Positions 36,049 through 48,422 are shown, numbered from the stretch's first letter. The stretch is 64,000 bases of DNA from Porites lobata (GCA_942486035.1 CALNXK010000320.1:177001-241000), one strand, 5' to 3'. Made by a program: numbers and translations. The notes: a model not told the origin generated them from the letters alone.

Positions 36049-36179
36049 CTTAATAGTGTGTTATCCTCACCAGTCATACTAAAATGGTATTAGGCTGATT
36101 TAGCAACAGAACGGGAGCGTCAGTTGATGAAAGTGCATGCAAATTAAACAACAGGCTTGACCTGTGGCAGGGCAGCAAA

Positions 36180-36576
36180 CAGGGGCACCCAACGAGGATA
36201 TGGTTCAAAACCACTTAACATAGCGTTGTTGAACGTATTTTAGTATTTAAACGGTAGATATAGGCTTATTTTTATCCCCTAAAAACTTTTCATCTGTTCG
36301 GATTTCCTAGCTGAAAGTCTAGTGATCCGAAAATTATAGGGATCAAAACTTACCTTTCCGAAAATTTCAGCCAGGAAAAGGCTCCCGAAAATTCTAGGTG
36401 GCCTTTTTTAGGGTAAATATCCGTTTAAAATGGGTATTTATACCATTTTGTAGATGTTCGAAAATCCTAGGAGAGGCAGGCAAGCAAGAAATTTTACAAC
36501 AAATGTTCCGAAAATTCTAGTTCTCAAATCGTCTTCCGAACAGATATTTTCCCGAAAATTGCCGTTGGGTGCCCCT
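36180..36576 (-). mobile_element. hAT-like MITE, CAGGGGCACCCAACG family, copy 2
   Basis: CAGGGGCACCCAACG left end and CGTTGGGTGCCCCTG right end, with a 6-bp duplication AGCAAA (36174-36179, 36577-36582). Internal sequence matches copy 1 (1553-1954) read on the other strand. Lies 130 bp beyond the scramblase stop codon. The stretch from here to 37278 shows nothing else. Confidence 0.8.
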
Positions 36577-37278
36577 GAGCAAATTTGGCAAGGGAAGTCG
36601 CATTCAGTCCTGTCCGCGCGCTTTCCTGTTGTCAACTGACGTTTCCGTTCTGTTGCTAAATCAGCCTAATTTTTAGACAGTCAAGTCAATTGTCTCCTAC
36701 ATGGAACACCATTGGGACTGGTACCAAGTGTTGGCCTTAAAAGGGTGTCCTTTTAATTGTCAAAGTAACTACCAAGTGACAAACTGAGGGGGAGAAGGTA
36801 TGAGTCTGTGTATTCTTGTTCAATGTTGGTTCAATATTGGCGATTGGCATGATGACGTCTTTTGACTGCTAATACCACAATCCTTCAGGGTTTCGCTTTT
36901 TCGAAACTAGGCAACATGAGCATAAGATGACGGTGAAATCGCGTTGTTTGCGTTCCACCGTTTATTTTTCAGTTGGTGGTGAATTTTCTTGGAGTTGAAT
37001 TCTCATGCACCCAGTTTAGGAAAAAAGCATACAGTTGTGTTGTGTTTGCATTGGGTCCATAAAACGTGAAACTAGGAACTCTCTAGGGTGAAAATTGTTG
37101 GTTTGCTTTATAATACTAAAACTGTTGCTTCCTTGACGTTTATTGAGACAAGCAACAAGTCGACCCCTCATAAGTTCTTAAAAGCGAAAAGCTTCAATGT
37201 GATCGCGCAGCGATCGAGCGAGCGATTAAGTCGCGGCATAACGAAATAAAGGACTTTTAGAAACAAGTTAAAGTTTAC

Positions 37279-37410
37279 CATGCCCTCACGGTCATCTTTG
37301 CTGAATCTCTTTAATGACTGAAGAACGGCAGGGTGTAACTCCAAGATATCAGTTTCGTTACTGATGTCCTTTAGGAGAGAATTGACTGCACCTTTATCTT
37401 GCGTACTCAT
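37279..37410 (-). CDS. Orphan first coding exon, unrecognised protein
   Basis: A 44-codon frame on the minus strand from an ATG at 37408-37410 to a good GT donor (ATG|GTAAAC). The peptide starts MSTQDKGAVNSLLKD and ends FSKDDREGM, with a hydrophobic-heptad look (LELHPAVLQSLKRF) suggesting an alpha-helical N-terminus. I do not recognise the family. Upstream is an AAGATGGCG-type leader with a 9-codon uORF (37407-37433) whose TGA overlaps the main ATG. No continuation exon is evident on the minus strand below it, where the scramblase gene begins within 1.2 kb. It may be a real gene with distant exons, or a stranded duplicate of a first exon. Confidence 0.4.
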
Positions 37411-37735
37411 CTCATAGACTTTATACTCGCCATCTTTGCACGCGCCAAAGGATTCATCGAATCAGAGCAATGTCAGGTGGTCTCTCAGGGGTTGCCCTGA
37501 TAAAAATCCCATCAATCCCTACGTGCTTGCAAAGATGGCCGACATTGTGAATGAGGTCTATCTGTCGTCGTAACAGGAAATATTATAGATTTGTTTTATG
37601 TGTGTATATTATATCAGCTATATCGGACTGTTATTTTGTTATTGTAAGACAGCAACGTAAAAATGCGCGCTGAGCGATTATGGATTCATCATACTGAGGA
37701 GATCCAGGGTCAGTTAACTGGAACTAGCCTTGTAT

Positions 37736-37898
37736 GACAGGCGTTGTTTTTTCGCTTTTTTTCAGGCGAGCGAAGGCAAGCGCGAAGCAAGCGAGGGGCG
37801 CCGGACGCGTCTTCCCCAGTCGCGCGTGTCTGACCCTCCTCGCTCGCTTCGCGCTTGCCTTCGTTCGCCTGAAAAATGCGAAAACAATTACGCCAGTT
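37736..37898. repeat. GC-rich palindromic MITE
   Basis: ttttcaggcgagcgaaggca and agcgcgaagcaagcgagg are mirrored by cctcgctcgcttcgcgct and tgccttcgttcgcctgaa; outer ends caggcgttg/attacgccag. The spacer is about 40 bases. Base composition is much richer in GC than the flanks. Confidence 0.7.
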
Positions 37899-37899
37899 T

Positions 37900-39400
37900 T
37901 AATATGCAGTTTTAATATTATAACAGGACACTGGCATGTGTAATCAAATGGAGACAAGTGAAATTAGGAAAGGATTTCACGCGCGTTTTGTCAAAATTCC
38001 GAGAAACACGTTCATCTAATGACGTAACTTTTTCAACCTGGACGCCAGTTTGGCACTGATATCTAGTTGAGATTTTAAGTTAACACGGAAACTTTGCGCC
38101 AATATATTGGCTAATTTATCACCCATGATAATAATGGCAGAAATTGTAGCAAAAATCTTGGAGAATTTGCCTGCGTTTATGTTTTTCTCTTGAATATCTC
38201 GCCTCGATGACCTGCCCCTACTGATCCTGGGTTTCCGAGGATGATATGAACTTTGCGCAGAAAAGGAATTATTAACTCGCCCTGACGGAAGGAAATAATA
38301 TATAAAATGTCAGTTTTATTCAAAGTGTACGTTCCAACCTTAATATGAAGAATTTTATCAACTTGCTTTTACATGGGAACTTTATGATTATTTTATACTT
38401 AAAAAATGACCAACTACCACTGTAATGAGTCAGCCTCTTTGAGAGACTTCTTATCACCTCTCTTAAGTGTCTCGTTTCGTGCAGTTGTTGTAAAAGTTTT
38501 AATAAAAGTACTAGTTTAATCTGTCTCTTAATCGCTTTTCTTTTTGCGTGTCACCTGGGCCTATCTAAGGCTATCCTCTCTTTTTTTCTCCGTTTAGCGT
38601 CGTCCGACCGACCCAAATTTTCGGCATTTTCCAAAAAAAAAAAAAGTAACGACGTTGTTAACCACTTTTCACTTGAAATAATTCTTTTAATCTGAAAAAT
38701 GAGCATAGTAACAGCATAGAGAAAAACAGGAACATTTTTTACAATACATTGTGCATTTTGTTAATCAAAATATGTTAATGTTAACTTTGACCGATGTCCT
38801 GGGGTACCAGGGCCTCCCATGAAATGAAGCTCTAAGAGCTGAGTTTCTGCGGTTTCGAAACAACAATTCCTGCAAAGTTCAAAGAGATCTAAAACCTTCA
38901 AACGGATGTCACTCTCTCTCCTCCCTCTTCTTTCTACTTTCGCAGTATGTGGGTTCCTCGCCCTTCTCTTGGCCAATCCAAAAAAGCATTTGGAGGGACA
39001 AAAACTTCCTTCTCCCGGTATGAATTCATAGAAACGTTTGGTAAAAACCGGTGTTTCACCCACCTCTTCCTCTCCACCTCAGAGTCACGCGGCTTTTTTT
39101 TGCATGATCACACGCGGACCAGTGGGGACGATGGGCCCTCCCGTCCCAAGCCAGCGTCTTCGTTTTTTGCTAGAGGTACCAGATTGATCCAAAGATACTC
39201 GGACTCGTGTACCTAGTAGCTAAACAGTAAGGCTGCCCCAATCCATTCTTGATACCTTTCTCGTACCTAGAGCTGGGATACTTTTGGCCAGCTAAACGGA
39301 GGAGCATGGCTACTTCCAGGATATAACGCACAAGCCCGTTTGCGAGATCCGTGGCGCTGGCCAATGGGATCGCAGCTCTGGGACTAGAATATAATGGTTA
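37900..39400. other. Gene-free stretch
   Basis: I see no gene or well-bounded repeat here. Open frames on both strands (for example minus 38761-39063) have no recognisable domain, no splice context and low-complexity composition. Confidence 0.4.
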
Positions 39401-39401
39401 T

Positions 39402-40352
39402 CAGGGGCGTTCCTGGCCAGTTTTTACCAGTAAGCCAGGTGGCACAAGATGAAACAAGAAAAGGTTAAATAAAGGATAATGAGGAAAGACATCGCGTTAT
39501 TGTCATTATGTAGCTGATCCAGGGGCGGATCTAGGGGGAGGGTGGAGGGGTTGCGCACCCCCCCTGAGATGATCTGCGGTTTTCTAATACAACTGGTATT
39601 CTGTAAAAAAAAAAAAAAAAAAAAAAAACTATGTGGTTTATTGGCGTAGACTGCACCCCTCTAAAAAAAAAGATCACATATTTTGAAGTTCGTGCTACAT
39701 TTAACATACTTTAAAGTTTTAATCTGCAGGCTAGCTTTATACACTTGAATGAATTGGCTAGGGTTTAGTGCTGTTGAACGAAATAGTTACGACATGGAAA
39801 ATTTAAACGTTTAAACAAGATAACAGTGATAACAGGCGGGTCAATGCCAACGTTATGTTTCAGTTATACGATGTAAATGTTCAAAATTCGAATGCCAGTC
39901 GACGCACTTTCTTGGCACAAAACTCTTACACGACTTTGTCGGTCGGTGTCGATAATCCAATCTTTGTAAGTGTGCAGGAGAGCTAGACCAGACAGCCTCT
40001 CTGCTCCCATGGCAGACCGCATATCGGTCTTCACCCTCCGCATAGCACTAAATGAACGCTCCGGAGTATCAAAAAGTACTCCAGTTGTCCCTTGCCGGCT
40101 TTGCTCAACCTCGTTCCCGGGTTCTCTCTCCAACCCGTCGCTCTGTAGGGACGGGTAGGAGAGAACCCTGGAAACGAGGTTGCTCTTTGCTGACTTTTGC
40201 GACGGACTTCACTTGTCACTCTTTCGAGAACCTGTTAAAATTTTCTCAGCGCGATTGCCCTCGGGCTTATATAGAGTTTTGCCAAAATTAAAATTAAAAA
40301 AAGAAAAAAAACTTTAAAGCCAGTGCTTACTTGCTAGGCAGGTACGCCCCTC
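39402..40352 (-). mobile_element. Decayed hAT transposon with transposase C-terminal remnant
   Basis: Left end CAGGGGCGTTCCTG and mirrored right end CAGGTACGCCCCT(c); a 5-bp repeat GTTAT flanks it (39397-39401, 40353-40357). On the minus strand, a frame around 39950-40080 reads ERSFSAMRRVKTDMRSAM then ERLSGLALLHTYKD, the hATC dimerisation motif of hAT transposases (typically ERSFSxLRRIKTxLRSTM). The rest of the transposase is missing, and a palindromic insertion (40106-40182) breaks the frame upstream of the motif. A poly-A tract (39606-39628) lies in the left part. The element is non-functional as it stands. Confidence 0.75.
40106..40182. repeat. AACCTCGTTCCCGGG palindrome inserted in the hAT remnant
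   Basis: caacctcgttcccgggttct is mirrored by agaaccctggaaacgaggtt, with a spacer of about 35 bases. Single-arm relatives of the same motif occur near 12352, 35638 and 62131. Confidence 0.65.
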
Positions 40353-40564
40353 GTTATTGTTTTCAAAGAAAGCCCAGTTCTGGTCTAGTTTTGGGCGCCT
40401 TCTGCCGCTGGATGGGGCTGCATTTTCACGACTGGATTGACTATAATGGGATTTTATTTTTTATTTGAGCTACTATAATGAGGTTTTACCTTTTCGAGAT
40501 TTTGAGGGTCAGTAATTAAAATTCAGGTAGGTGGGGATTTAAACGTCAAGATTTTTTTTCGGTT

Positions 40565-40985
40565 AAAACAAATCTGTTCGGAAGGACGATTTGAGTTTTA
40601 TTTTTTCGGAAAATTTTTTAAAAAAATAATTTATTTATTAAACATCATTTAACATAACATTTAAACGAACTCAGGGCGGTAAAAAAATGGTTAAAAATAA
40701 ACAAACAAACAAGCAAAAAAAAGGCAAAATAAAAAAGTTCAACAACAACAAGCAGAACAAATAGAAAAATTTTTTCTGAATTACTATAAATCCAACACTT
40801 TTCAGAAAAAGGTGGTTCACCTTTTGATTTGTTTACTAATTTTCCGTTCACTAGATTTCTCTTTAGCTGGATTTTAATTTCAGAACAGATGAAAACTTTG
40901 GGGGATCAAACTTATTTCTACCGTTTAAGTAAACGAAAATCTATCGTTTAACAATGCAATGTTTAAAAGTGGTTTTGAAGTTGTT
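40565..40985 (+). mobile_element. Decayed relative of the CAGGGGCACCCAACG MITE
   Basis: Blocks such as 'ctgttcggaaggacgatttg', 'agaacagatgaaaacttt', 'ctaccgttta' and 'aaaagtggttttgaa' occur in the same order as in 1553-1954, but the terminal repeats are not preserved and the middle is replaced by A/T-rich sequence. Confidence 0.55.
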
Positions 40986-40999
40986 AGATTCAGGTTTGT

Positions 41000-42585
41000 A
41001 TCCATAAAGAACTTCCGTTGGATTGGGATTTATGACCTAGTTACTGCGCTTTTCACAAAGATGCGAACTCTAAAGTTCAGAAGCCGCCTGCACAATTCCG
41101 TCTTTCGCTGCCGTCAATCATAATTACGATCACCAGCAACGAATCTTGCAACACAGGAACACACAAAACGGATCGAAATCCACCATTTACAAATCACAAA
41201 CCATGACCATTTGAGCCCGTTAAAGTATAGTTTTGTTTCCTAAGAGGTCCATTAAGATGACTGATGGCAGCAAAAAACGCAATCGTCAGTTGGCTTTGAA
41301 CTTCAGAATTCGCATGTTTGTGTTAAGCCCAGTAAAAGACTTCGTTAGCTTACTACTAGATGCATAAACAGAAAATGACTTAAGTTGGGATAGCGAAAAT
41401 TACATTTTTCTAAAAGTGACTAAGATAGGGTCTATAATTGACCACGTAATACACTGTAATAGAATGGGTGCTCTGAGAGCCCAGCAAAAATTAACCCAAG
41501 GAGCCCCCCGGGAGGCTGACCAAGACGTTTAGATAGTAACGACAGTCTCAAAGGTGAGCAGGACTAACAGCAAGGGGTTAGGGACAGAAGGTGTAAGTTC
41601 CCTCCTCTCTTCCGCCTTAACTGGTTCCGCTCTCCAGCTTGCGCCATTCTCCGGGTTATCTGAACACCTGGAACAGCCTGGAGCTATAATGGGCTATACG
41701 GGGAGGCTCCGCCCGAAAGGGAGGAGACCTTTTTCAGGCTTCAGGTACATGAAAGAGTAGGGATTCCACTAGTTGAGGTATATTAAGGGTAGGGAAATCT
41801 GTCATTTCGGTCGGTAACCAAAAGGCCCAATATGACTAACGGATGCATTTCTGGGTCTTTTGTGGGGATATTTTCACGACAGCCATTTGCAGCATATAAA
41901 ACGGATGTAAAGTTCTAAACCAGGTATGTGAAAGGGGCACCACTGGTTAATAGAAGGTATACGAAAGGAGTAACATTTCTGTCAAAAATGGTATATATAA
42001 GGTTAAGGGGTTGAACCTCGGGCGGAACCTCCCGGTACAAAACTTTGTTGAGTTCTCCCCACCCGGGTAAACGGAAAGCAAAATGCTCGGATGAAGTAGC
42101 AGAATTCCTTTAGTAATTTTGTTATTCTCTGCATCTAAGTCCTTTAGTCCAATCATTTTTCCTCCCAGTCTCATGTGAGAAATTGCGTGACAATACGTCA
42201 TATGAGCCGTGTCCTTTGTCAACAGACTACAAAGCTACTGCATGAACTCTCAGTTAAGTCTTAAAGTTTTATAATATTTTACTACTATTGTCTTTACCTA
42301 CCGGCCCCGCATCTAAGTTTATACATTCATTTTTTTTTCTTCATCGGCCGGTGGGACGTTGCGTGACATGATACGGGACATGCCTTTCGTCAAGCAAAAA
42401 CAAACGTGAACACGCAGACAGAATTATAGACTTCTGAGGCGTGAATTCCGAGTAAAAACACAGGAAGACGACACGCGCGAACGAACAGACATCGCTCGCG
42501 CTCATGATCAACCTGGAGTAGCCTGGCGTGAGTAACGCCATGACTGTTCATACCATTAATTAGAACGAAAAGGAACTCGTCAATA
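41000..42585. other. Region upstream of TNF-like gene 1
   Basis: No gene recognised. A degraded copy of the 'gggctatacggggaggctcc' repeat type lies at about 41690-41900, with GC-rich low-complexity ends. The 5' UTR and promoter of the first TNF-like gene must lie toward the right end. Confidence 0.35.
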
Positions 42586-44224
42586 ATGGCTGAAAAAGAG
42601 AAACCGGGTCCTCTTAGGTTCCTTCTGGCGTTGGCTATCGTCCTTTTAGTAGTGTATTGCTTATCACTGAGCGTATTCTTGGTATATTTCATGAGAGAAT
42701 ATAGTCTGCTTAAACAGAGCGTACAAGATTTACGAAGCCGCGTTGTGTCCTTGGAGGAAAGAAGGGTTACAGCTAGGGCGACTGTTTCTCCCTCGGGTAA
42801 TCTAAAAACACGTGAAAACAAGGAACCATATATTGGGGGAACCCAACAGGTGAGTTGCTATTCGGAAAATTCTTTCACGTAATCAGAAGATCTGAGATCG
42901 ATGTCGTGTTGAAAGCATCTTAAATCATGTAATTTGCATTCTAATGAGCTGGGGGTAGAAATCTACATATCTCGGTTGTCTACCATTGTTTGTGTCTTCT
43001 AAACAGCACGACAACTTTACTTCCTTATTATCAATAATTCTTGATAATCGAGAAATCGTCTGATCGTGATCATTCTGTCTATTTTTACAGTTGAGAAACA
43101 TTGCTTTTATCATTCTTGTAAACAAAAAACGTTATCAAATTGCAAGTTCTTCCTTCTTTCTTTAACTATAAAGCTTGCTCCTAGTTCCTCGATCCTTTGA
43201 GCATGGTAGTGTATAAAGGGCCACAGGGAAATCAATATTACAGTACTTAAAAAGCAGCAAAGACATACTGTGCTGAGTCCGATATCCTAATATAACTTTA
43301 TCTGCGGACACTGTAATATCCTCGAGCTATCTTGACTCAAAGTTCAAACAGAGGTCAAGCAGTTTTGCTTGATCAGTTGTGAATGCCCAATGTGGTTTCC
43401 GGTGAGATGAACTACACGGCAAGACGTGTCAAGACGAGATTCCTTCCCACTCTGTTGCCAGACATCAAGGAGCCAGCTCTTGGCCCAACTCCTGGCAGGG
43501 AGGGGGGGGAATACTCATGGTCTCTTGTGGTAAGGGTGTACAACAAGCTTCCCAAAACCATAGAGAGAAATAGTACCCAATTCCATTACTTGATTCCAAA
43601 GAGCTCAAAATCCCACCCTTTTTGCATTGTCTGAGACCTAAACGGTTAAAATTCATTGTTAGTTTCAGAGCAAAATGGGTAGAAAATCATACCCTTGGTG
43701 CTGCACAAACCAATACAGCACATATAACAGAACGGGGAGTACCCTATCACTCTCCTCTCTGCCCTCGGGCCCCCCGGCTTTTCATAAATAACTGACGCAC
43801 GAGAACAGAACGCACTTCCTGGTGCATGGCGGTAGCCTCCACTTTAAAGAAACCACGTGTAGAGACTGTTATGTTGTTATTTCCGTCATTAATTCCTGTC
43901 ATGCGTCTTGGCTCAGTATTGAGGAAAATTAGAGTTTCCGGACATATACACGTGGTCAAACTTGAAGTAAAAAGTGGGTTCCACTGATATGCAGCTTGTT
44001 CATACCACCAATTCCAACTCATCTTTCTAAAAGCTCGTCAGCTGATGCCATTTATAGTTAGAAGTGAAATTAGTGTCACCCTGCGAGTGGAGCCTCCCTT
44101 TCCCAAAATCGAGCAAGCGAAAGAAAGGCTCTAGGCTGCTAGCAGGGTGAATCAGTGTACGAGGCAGTCGTGAAAATTTCGGCGGAGAACCGAACGACCA
44201 ATAGAGAGACGCTCTGTGACTTGT

Positions 44225-44256
<32 letters not shown>

Positions 44257-44585
44257 GTGCAAAGCTGGCTCGACTGTAGCTCGACTGCAGCACGACACTA
44301 GCACGACTTGGTTTCAGACGTCAAATTTAATTCAGTCGAATAGAACGGCAATTGCCGGAAACAAAACACAAAAAAAAAGAAACAGTTTAGCAAACTTTTA
44401 AATGTATTCCAATGTACTTATAATTTACGAAATGAGTTCGGCACGGCAGTAGCGCGACGTTTGATCGAGCTACTGCCGTGTAGCACGGCAAACCTTGACC
44501 TGCAACACGGCAGTAACACGACTTGGTTTCAAAAGTCGCTCTACTTCCGTGCTCAAGTCGAATTTAATTAACTACATCAATTTAT

Positions 44586-44616
<31 letters not shown>

Positions 44617-47600
44617 GGGCCTTACCAAGGTCATCTTTGAAATTCAGTATCCATTTAAAATGCGTTTATCACGGCCATTGGAGAGCACAGAGCTTTACAA
44701 CCTTCCTCATGCTTGTCATTCTTTTAACCTTCCATATGTAGCGGAGACGGAAGCTACCTGCAAGCGAAAAGCAAAAAAACGGTTTAAGCTGCTGTGCCTA
44801 AATTAGAAAACCGATATCTACATTTGCATTGTATATTAACAATTCGTAGTATCTAAATGCCCATAACACGCCCGTAGACTACACAGATCAATCAACAATC
44901 AACGTACAGTTGATTAACTTAATTTTCGCGGAAATTTAACCGTTCATGCGTTTACCGTTGCGTTCAGCAAATGAACGCAACAGAGGCAGGACGATTACCA
45001 AGCTTTGACAAATTAGAACCACAATTGAAAACGGCGTTCGCACTTCGTTATCACTGAAACTTTGATCAAGCAGAACTTGCTTTGATCCAGCGCATGATTT
45101 CGTGTAACTAAAGTTCAAAATTACCCGTTCGTAACTTCAAATACAAGTAGGCGGTTTAGTTTACGGTGGGAATGCAATGACCTTGCTTCAAGTTATAACC
45201 GGCTATAAAACGCGTTTCGCTCATCATTCTTTTATCCTTCAGTTACGACAGACTGAAGTTTTCGATGTTAGAAGCATACTTCATGGATCACGAATCAGAA
45301 GAAATTCACAATCACCAACTTGTGTTATGTGTCAAACCAGGGAAGGGCCCCAAGGTAGGTTTCCAGTCACGAAGAGGGTTGGGGTGAGAACTATGCCACT
45401 TATTCCATTCGCCATTGCACATCTCCCATAATACACCTTGTTTGCGCTCCTTCCCCCCCCCCCTTAACCTTTAATTTAATCCTCGCTGGGTATTACAGTC
45501 GTCTTAAGAGAAATTGAAGATTATGCTTATGCAAAATTTTTGGGGGCAAACGAGGTGTATTATGGGAGAGGTGCAAATGGAGAATGTGGTGTTTGTAGCG
45601 CCTGCACTTGCCATGCGCAGCGATTTCGGCTAAACTTCGCGAATTCCAGAAAATAATAGTGCCAAATCCAATCTTTTCTACCGCAACAATGGCACAAAAT
45701 CGACATTTAGGTTGAGTTTGTTGTTCATTGTAGCCGCGGTTAACTTATTCCCTGTTATAAGAACAGCATTTTTCCTTAAGTCCCATTCCATCTGAAATCA
45801 GTTATATATTGAAAACATCTTGTACCCACAACACAATAAACATTATTACTTATGCATGGAAATGACGATGAATACATCACTTACAGCATTCTTTACTCCT
45901 AATTCTCACGTCTCTATCATATCAGAATGCTAGAGCTATAAATAATTTTCATCGTGTAAAGATATGAACTGATGTTTTCAATACTTCTTCGTTTCCTTTT
46001 TAGGCCCAAAGGGAAAGAGAGGGAAAAAAGGACCAAGAGGTTATTCATATTTTCTTTAAAACTCAGCAGTCAATTTTTAGAAACTAAATATTAATTATAT
46101 TAAATAATATTATTAATAATATTAACGTAATGATAATATTAATATTAATAATTAATAATATTAATTTAATAATGTTAATTTAAAATTAAATAAATATTAT
46201 GGTGAATTCAGGACATTGCGTGAGGACAGAGCTCTTGTTTGAGATTGGAAACGTTTCATGTAGTTAAGAGCTGTGGATGACATTCTGCAGTGTAAAACAT
46301 TCAAATGAAACCTTTTCAGCAGTACCTTCACATGAAACCGCCTGTTATCTAGTATTTCACAAAATGGAATTCTTTAAATTTTGACATTAGGCACTCAAGA
46401 GACCAATGAAGTCGAAACCGGCTTTGTTAAGTATAAGGTTGGCCTCCTGATTTCCTGACTATTTTATCCACCGGGACTTCGGTAACTGGCTGTTAAATAG
46501 AGGGCAGCTGCTTGGTAGAGGCTCAACTGTAATTATTATTATTTTTTTAATGTTTTTTTTTCTCTAGGCGAGAAAGGTCCTCAAGGTCCCGTTGGTCCCG
46601 CTGGTCCTCCAGGTCCCGGGGGACCACAAGGAGTTCCCGGGCAAACTGGCCCGCAGGGCTTGCAGGGACTGAAAGGAGATCCGGGACCACAAGGTAAGAC
46701 ACCTATAAATCTCTACGAAATGGAGGTATATATTAAAAATCGGCAGCCGAGCAAAAGACGTTACTCAGCAAGCTAGAGAAAAGTAAAAAGGCCACTTAGA
46801 AAAAATACAATAATATTCTCAAATTGTCGTTTGGGTAGAGCTTCATGTAAACCTGACTTTCACATTTTTTTGCGGAGACTATAAAGGTTAATGTAAATTT
46901 AGGCTTTCGCAGTTAAATCAACGTTTGCTGTTTTTCTTGTTTATCCAGGTGAACGAGGACCTGCGGGACTTATGGTAAGTAAGTTCACTTGCTTTAGTGA
47001 CTAAGCTTAAAAGAACACCGATTACTTTCCTTGATACTAACAGAGTGTCAGGTTTTTTTATTGCGTTTGTTAAAAGTAAAGTTAATTTTGTTTCAGAATA
47101 GAGATTAATGTCAGTCTGTCAAAGGTACTGGGAGACTTTATCGTCTGTGAATGGAGACCCTAAATGGGGTCATTGATATGGAAGCTCTCACGTAGCGTGG
47201 AACTTTCTTGTAGTCAGTTAATTATGTTGTACAAGGTGTTTTGAATTTTTTATCTGAGAATGAAGTCCTAAATTGTGACGACTAAAGTGAAAACTGCCGA
47301 GCAGTATTTTCCCTTTGTGTTGTTAATTATGCTGTAGATAACTAAGAGCGACATTTTTTTCCTTTCTTAGGTGGCAGAGAGCGCTCACTTAGTTGGAGAT
47401 GGAAGAAGGGTCCACCACGCCGGTACGGATCCAGTTACTCTTCTCTTTTTTAAAATTCGTTTTTGTTGACTGCCTTCAGTCAACTTGCGTCCTGTTACAG
47501 TTAGAAACTAATGCCCAATCTTGATCAAGGCTTTGTACAAAAGTTAATACTATAAGCACGAAAAATCTAAACCGCAAGGCGAATAACTCAATATACTCGG

Positions 47601-48422
47601 ACGTTCAGTCGGTGTCCATTGGTGTATGCGTCGGTTTTTTTTTTTTTTAGAGTCGTTGGCGAGTAAAAAGGAGTACCCTGTAAACAGGTTCCCTAGAGTG
47701 GTCTATAGCGAAGGGAAAGAAACAGAAAAGCTCTAGCAAAGAGGGGTTAGCTTACGACCACGTCTTCCCTAAATCTCTCTTCTCTTTTTTTCGCCTCGCT
47801 CGTGAACAGGCAAAAATGGAAGAGTGGCCTGCAAGGAGAAGTAAAATTTCCAGACCGAAGTAAAACGAGTTTACAGTTTTATCAACTCCCTTGCCGTTAA
47901 GACTGTTTTTCTTACGAGAATTTATTGCATGAACGGTAATCCGTTTGCTTTGGTGTTTCCTTAGTAAGTTTAACTCTGTGACACTACAAGGCGGACAAAA
48001 ACGCACACCACTGAATTGTTCAAGTACTAGCGCTTATGAACTTTCAACTTTTTTCCTCAGGAACCGTGAATCGCTGGAAGGAAGATCATCCTGGTCATGT
48101 AAGAGGTAATATAGTATTTCGAAAGCACCAGGGTGCATTGGTGGTCGGTCGTTCTGGAACGTACTACGTTTACAGTCAAATGTACTACTACGATTGTACC
48201 AGCTATTCCATGAGTCACTACACCGTACTGAATCAAGACAAGATTCTTGGAAGCATTTCCAGTGTGGCAGGATGCAGTAAAGAGTACTACACAAACTACC
48301 ACGGCGGCATTTTCCATCTGAATCGCGGAGATACCCTCAAAGTGGAAGTGTACAAGAGTAAGAAGTATTTTATGGAAGCGCGGCTCACATACTTTGGATT
48401 GTACATGTTGTATCCCGATTGA
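42586..48422 (+). CDS. EDA-like TNF superfamily ligand 1 (7 coding exons)
   Basis: Coding exons: 42586-42849, 45243-45354, 46004-46039, 46568-46693, 46949-46974, 47371-47422, 48061-48422; phases close, giving 325 residues. Layout: short basic cytoplasmic tail (1-10), a single transmembrane helix (about 11-35, type II, no signal peptide), a heptad stalk (about 38-58), furin-type site GSRIRR|N at 105-108, CVMC, 22 uninterrupted Gly-X-Y triplets (123-188), a short linker and a C-terminal TNF-homology domain (about 206-325). The domain has GTYYVYSQMYYYD, NYHGGIFHLNRGD and the terminal TYFGLYMLYP strand; two Cys (DCTSY, AGCSK) could form a disulfide. Layout and RxRR|N site match vertebrate ectodysplasin. 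Expected role: membrane ligand shed by furin, acting as a trimer on TNF receptors. Receptor unknown. Its introns contain MITEs at 44223 and 45408. Confidence 0.9.
43483..43780. repeat. Possible degraded GGGGTACTCCC-type element in TNF-like gene 1 intron 1
   Basis: GGGGGGGAATACTCATGGT on the left faces GGGGAGTACCCTATCACTC on the right, resembling the family at 12702 and 26737, but the ends are diverged and no target duplication is visible. Confidence 0.35.
44223..44624. mobile_element. MITE with 32-bp inverted ends, AGGCCTGTTTCAAACGTCGT (TNF-like gene 1 intron 1)
   Basis: aggcctgtttcaaacgtcgt plus gctactgccgtg is mirrored by cacggcagtagcacgacgtt and tgaaacgggcct. Further 'cacggcagtag' and 'cgacttggtttca' units lie inside (44300-44560), so the element carries many internal copies of its end motif. 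Confidence 0.75.
45408..45598. mobile_element. MITE, TCTCCCATAATACACCTTGT family, copy B (TNF-like gene 1 intron 2)
   Basis: cattgcacatctcccataat is mirrored by attatgggagaggtgcaaat, giving ends of about 35 bp. Starts about 55 bp after the exon 2 donor. Related to 14738-14900. Confidence 0.7.
46085..46200. repeat. AT-only palindromic low-complexity tract
   Basis: Runs of AATATTAATAATATTAAT type, almost without G or C, in intron 3 of TNF-like gene 1. Confidence 0.6.

Noticed and set aside
37535..37573. Plus-strand ATG GCC GAC... as the start of a gene divergent from the orphan exon
   Set aside because: The frame stops after 12 codons and the only in-frame GT (GAG|GTCTAT) is a poor donor; nothing recognisable follows.
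38761..39063. Minus-strand open frame of 100 residues
   Set aside because: No recognisable motif, no conserved-looking segment, no neighbouring exons.
42390..42821. Minus-strand open frame of 143 residues over TNF-like gene 1 exon 1
   Set aside because: It is antisense to a well-supported transmembrane/stalk exon, has no recognisable domain and no splice context.
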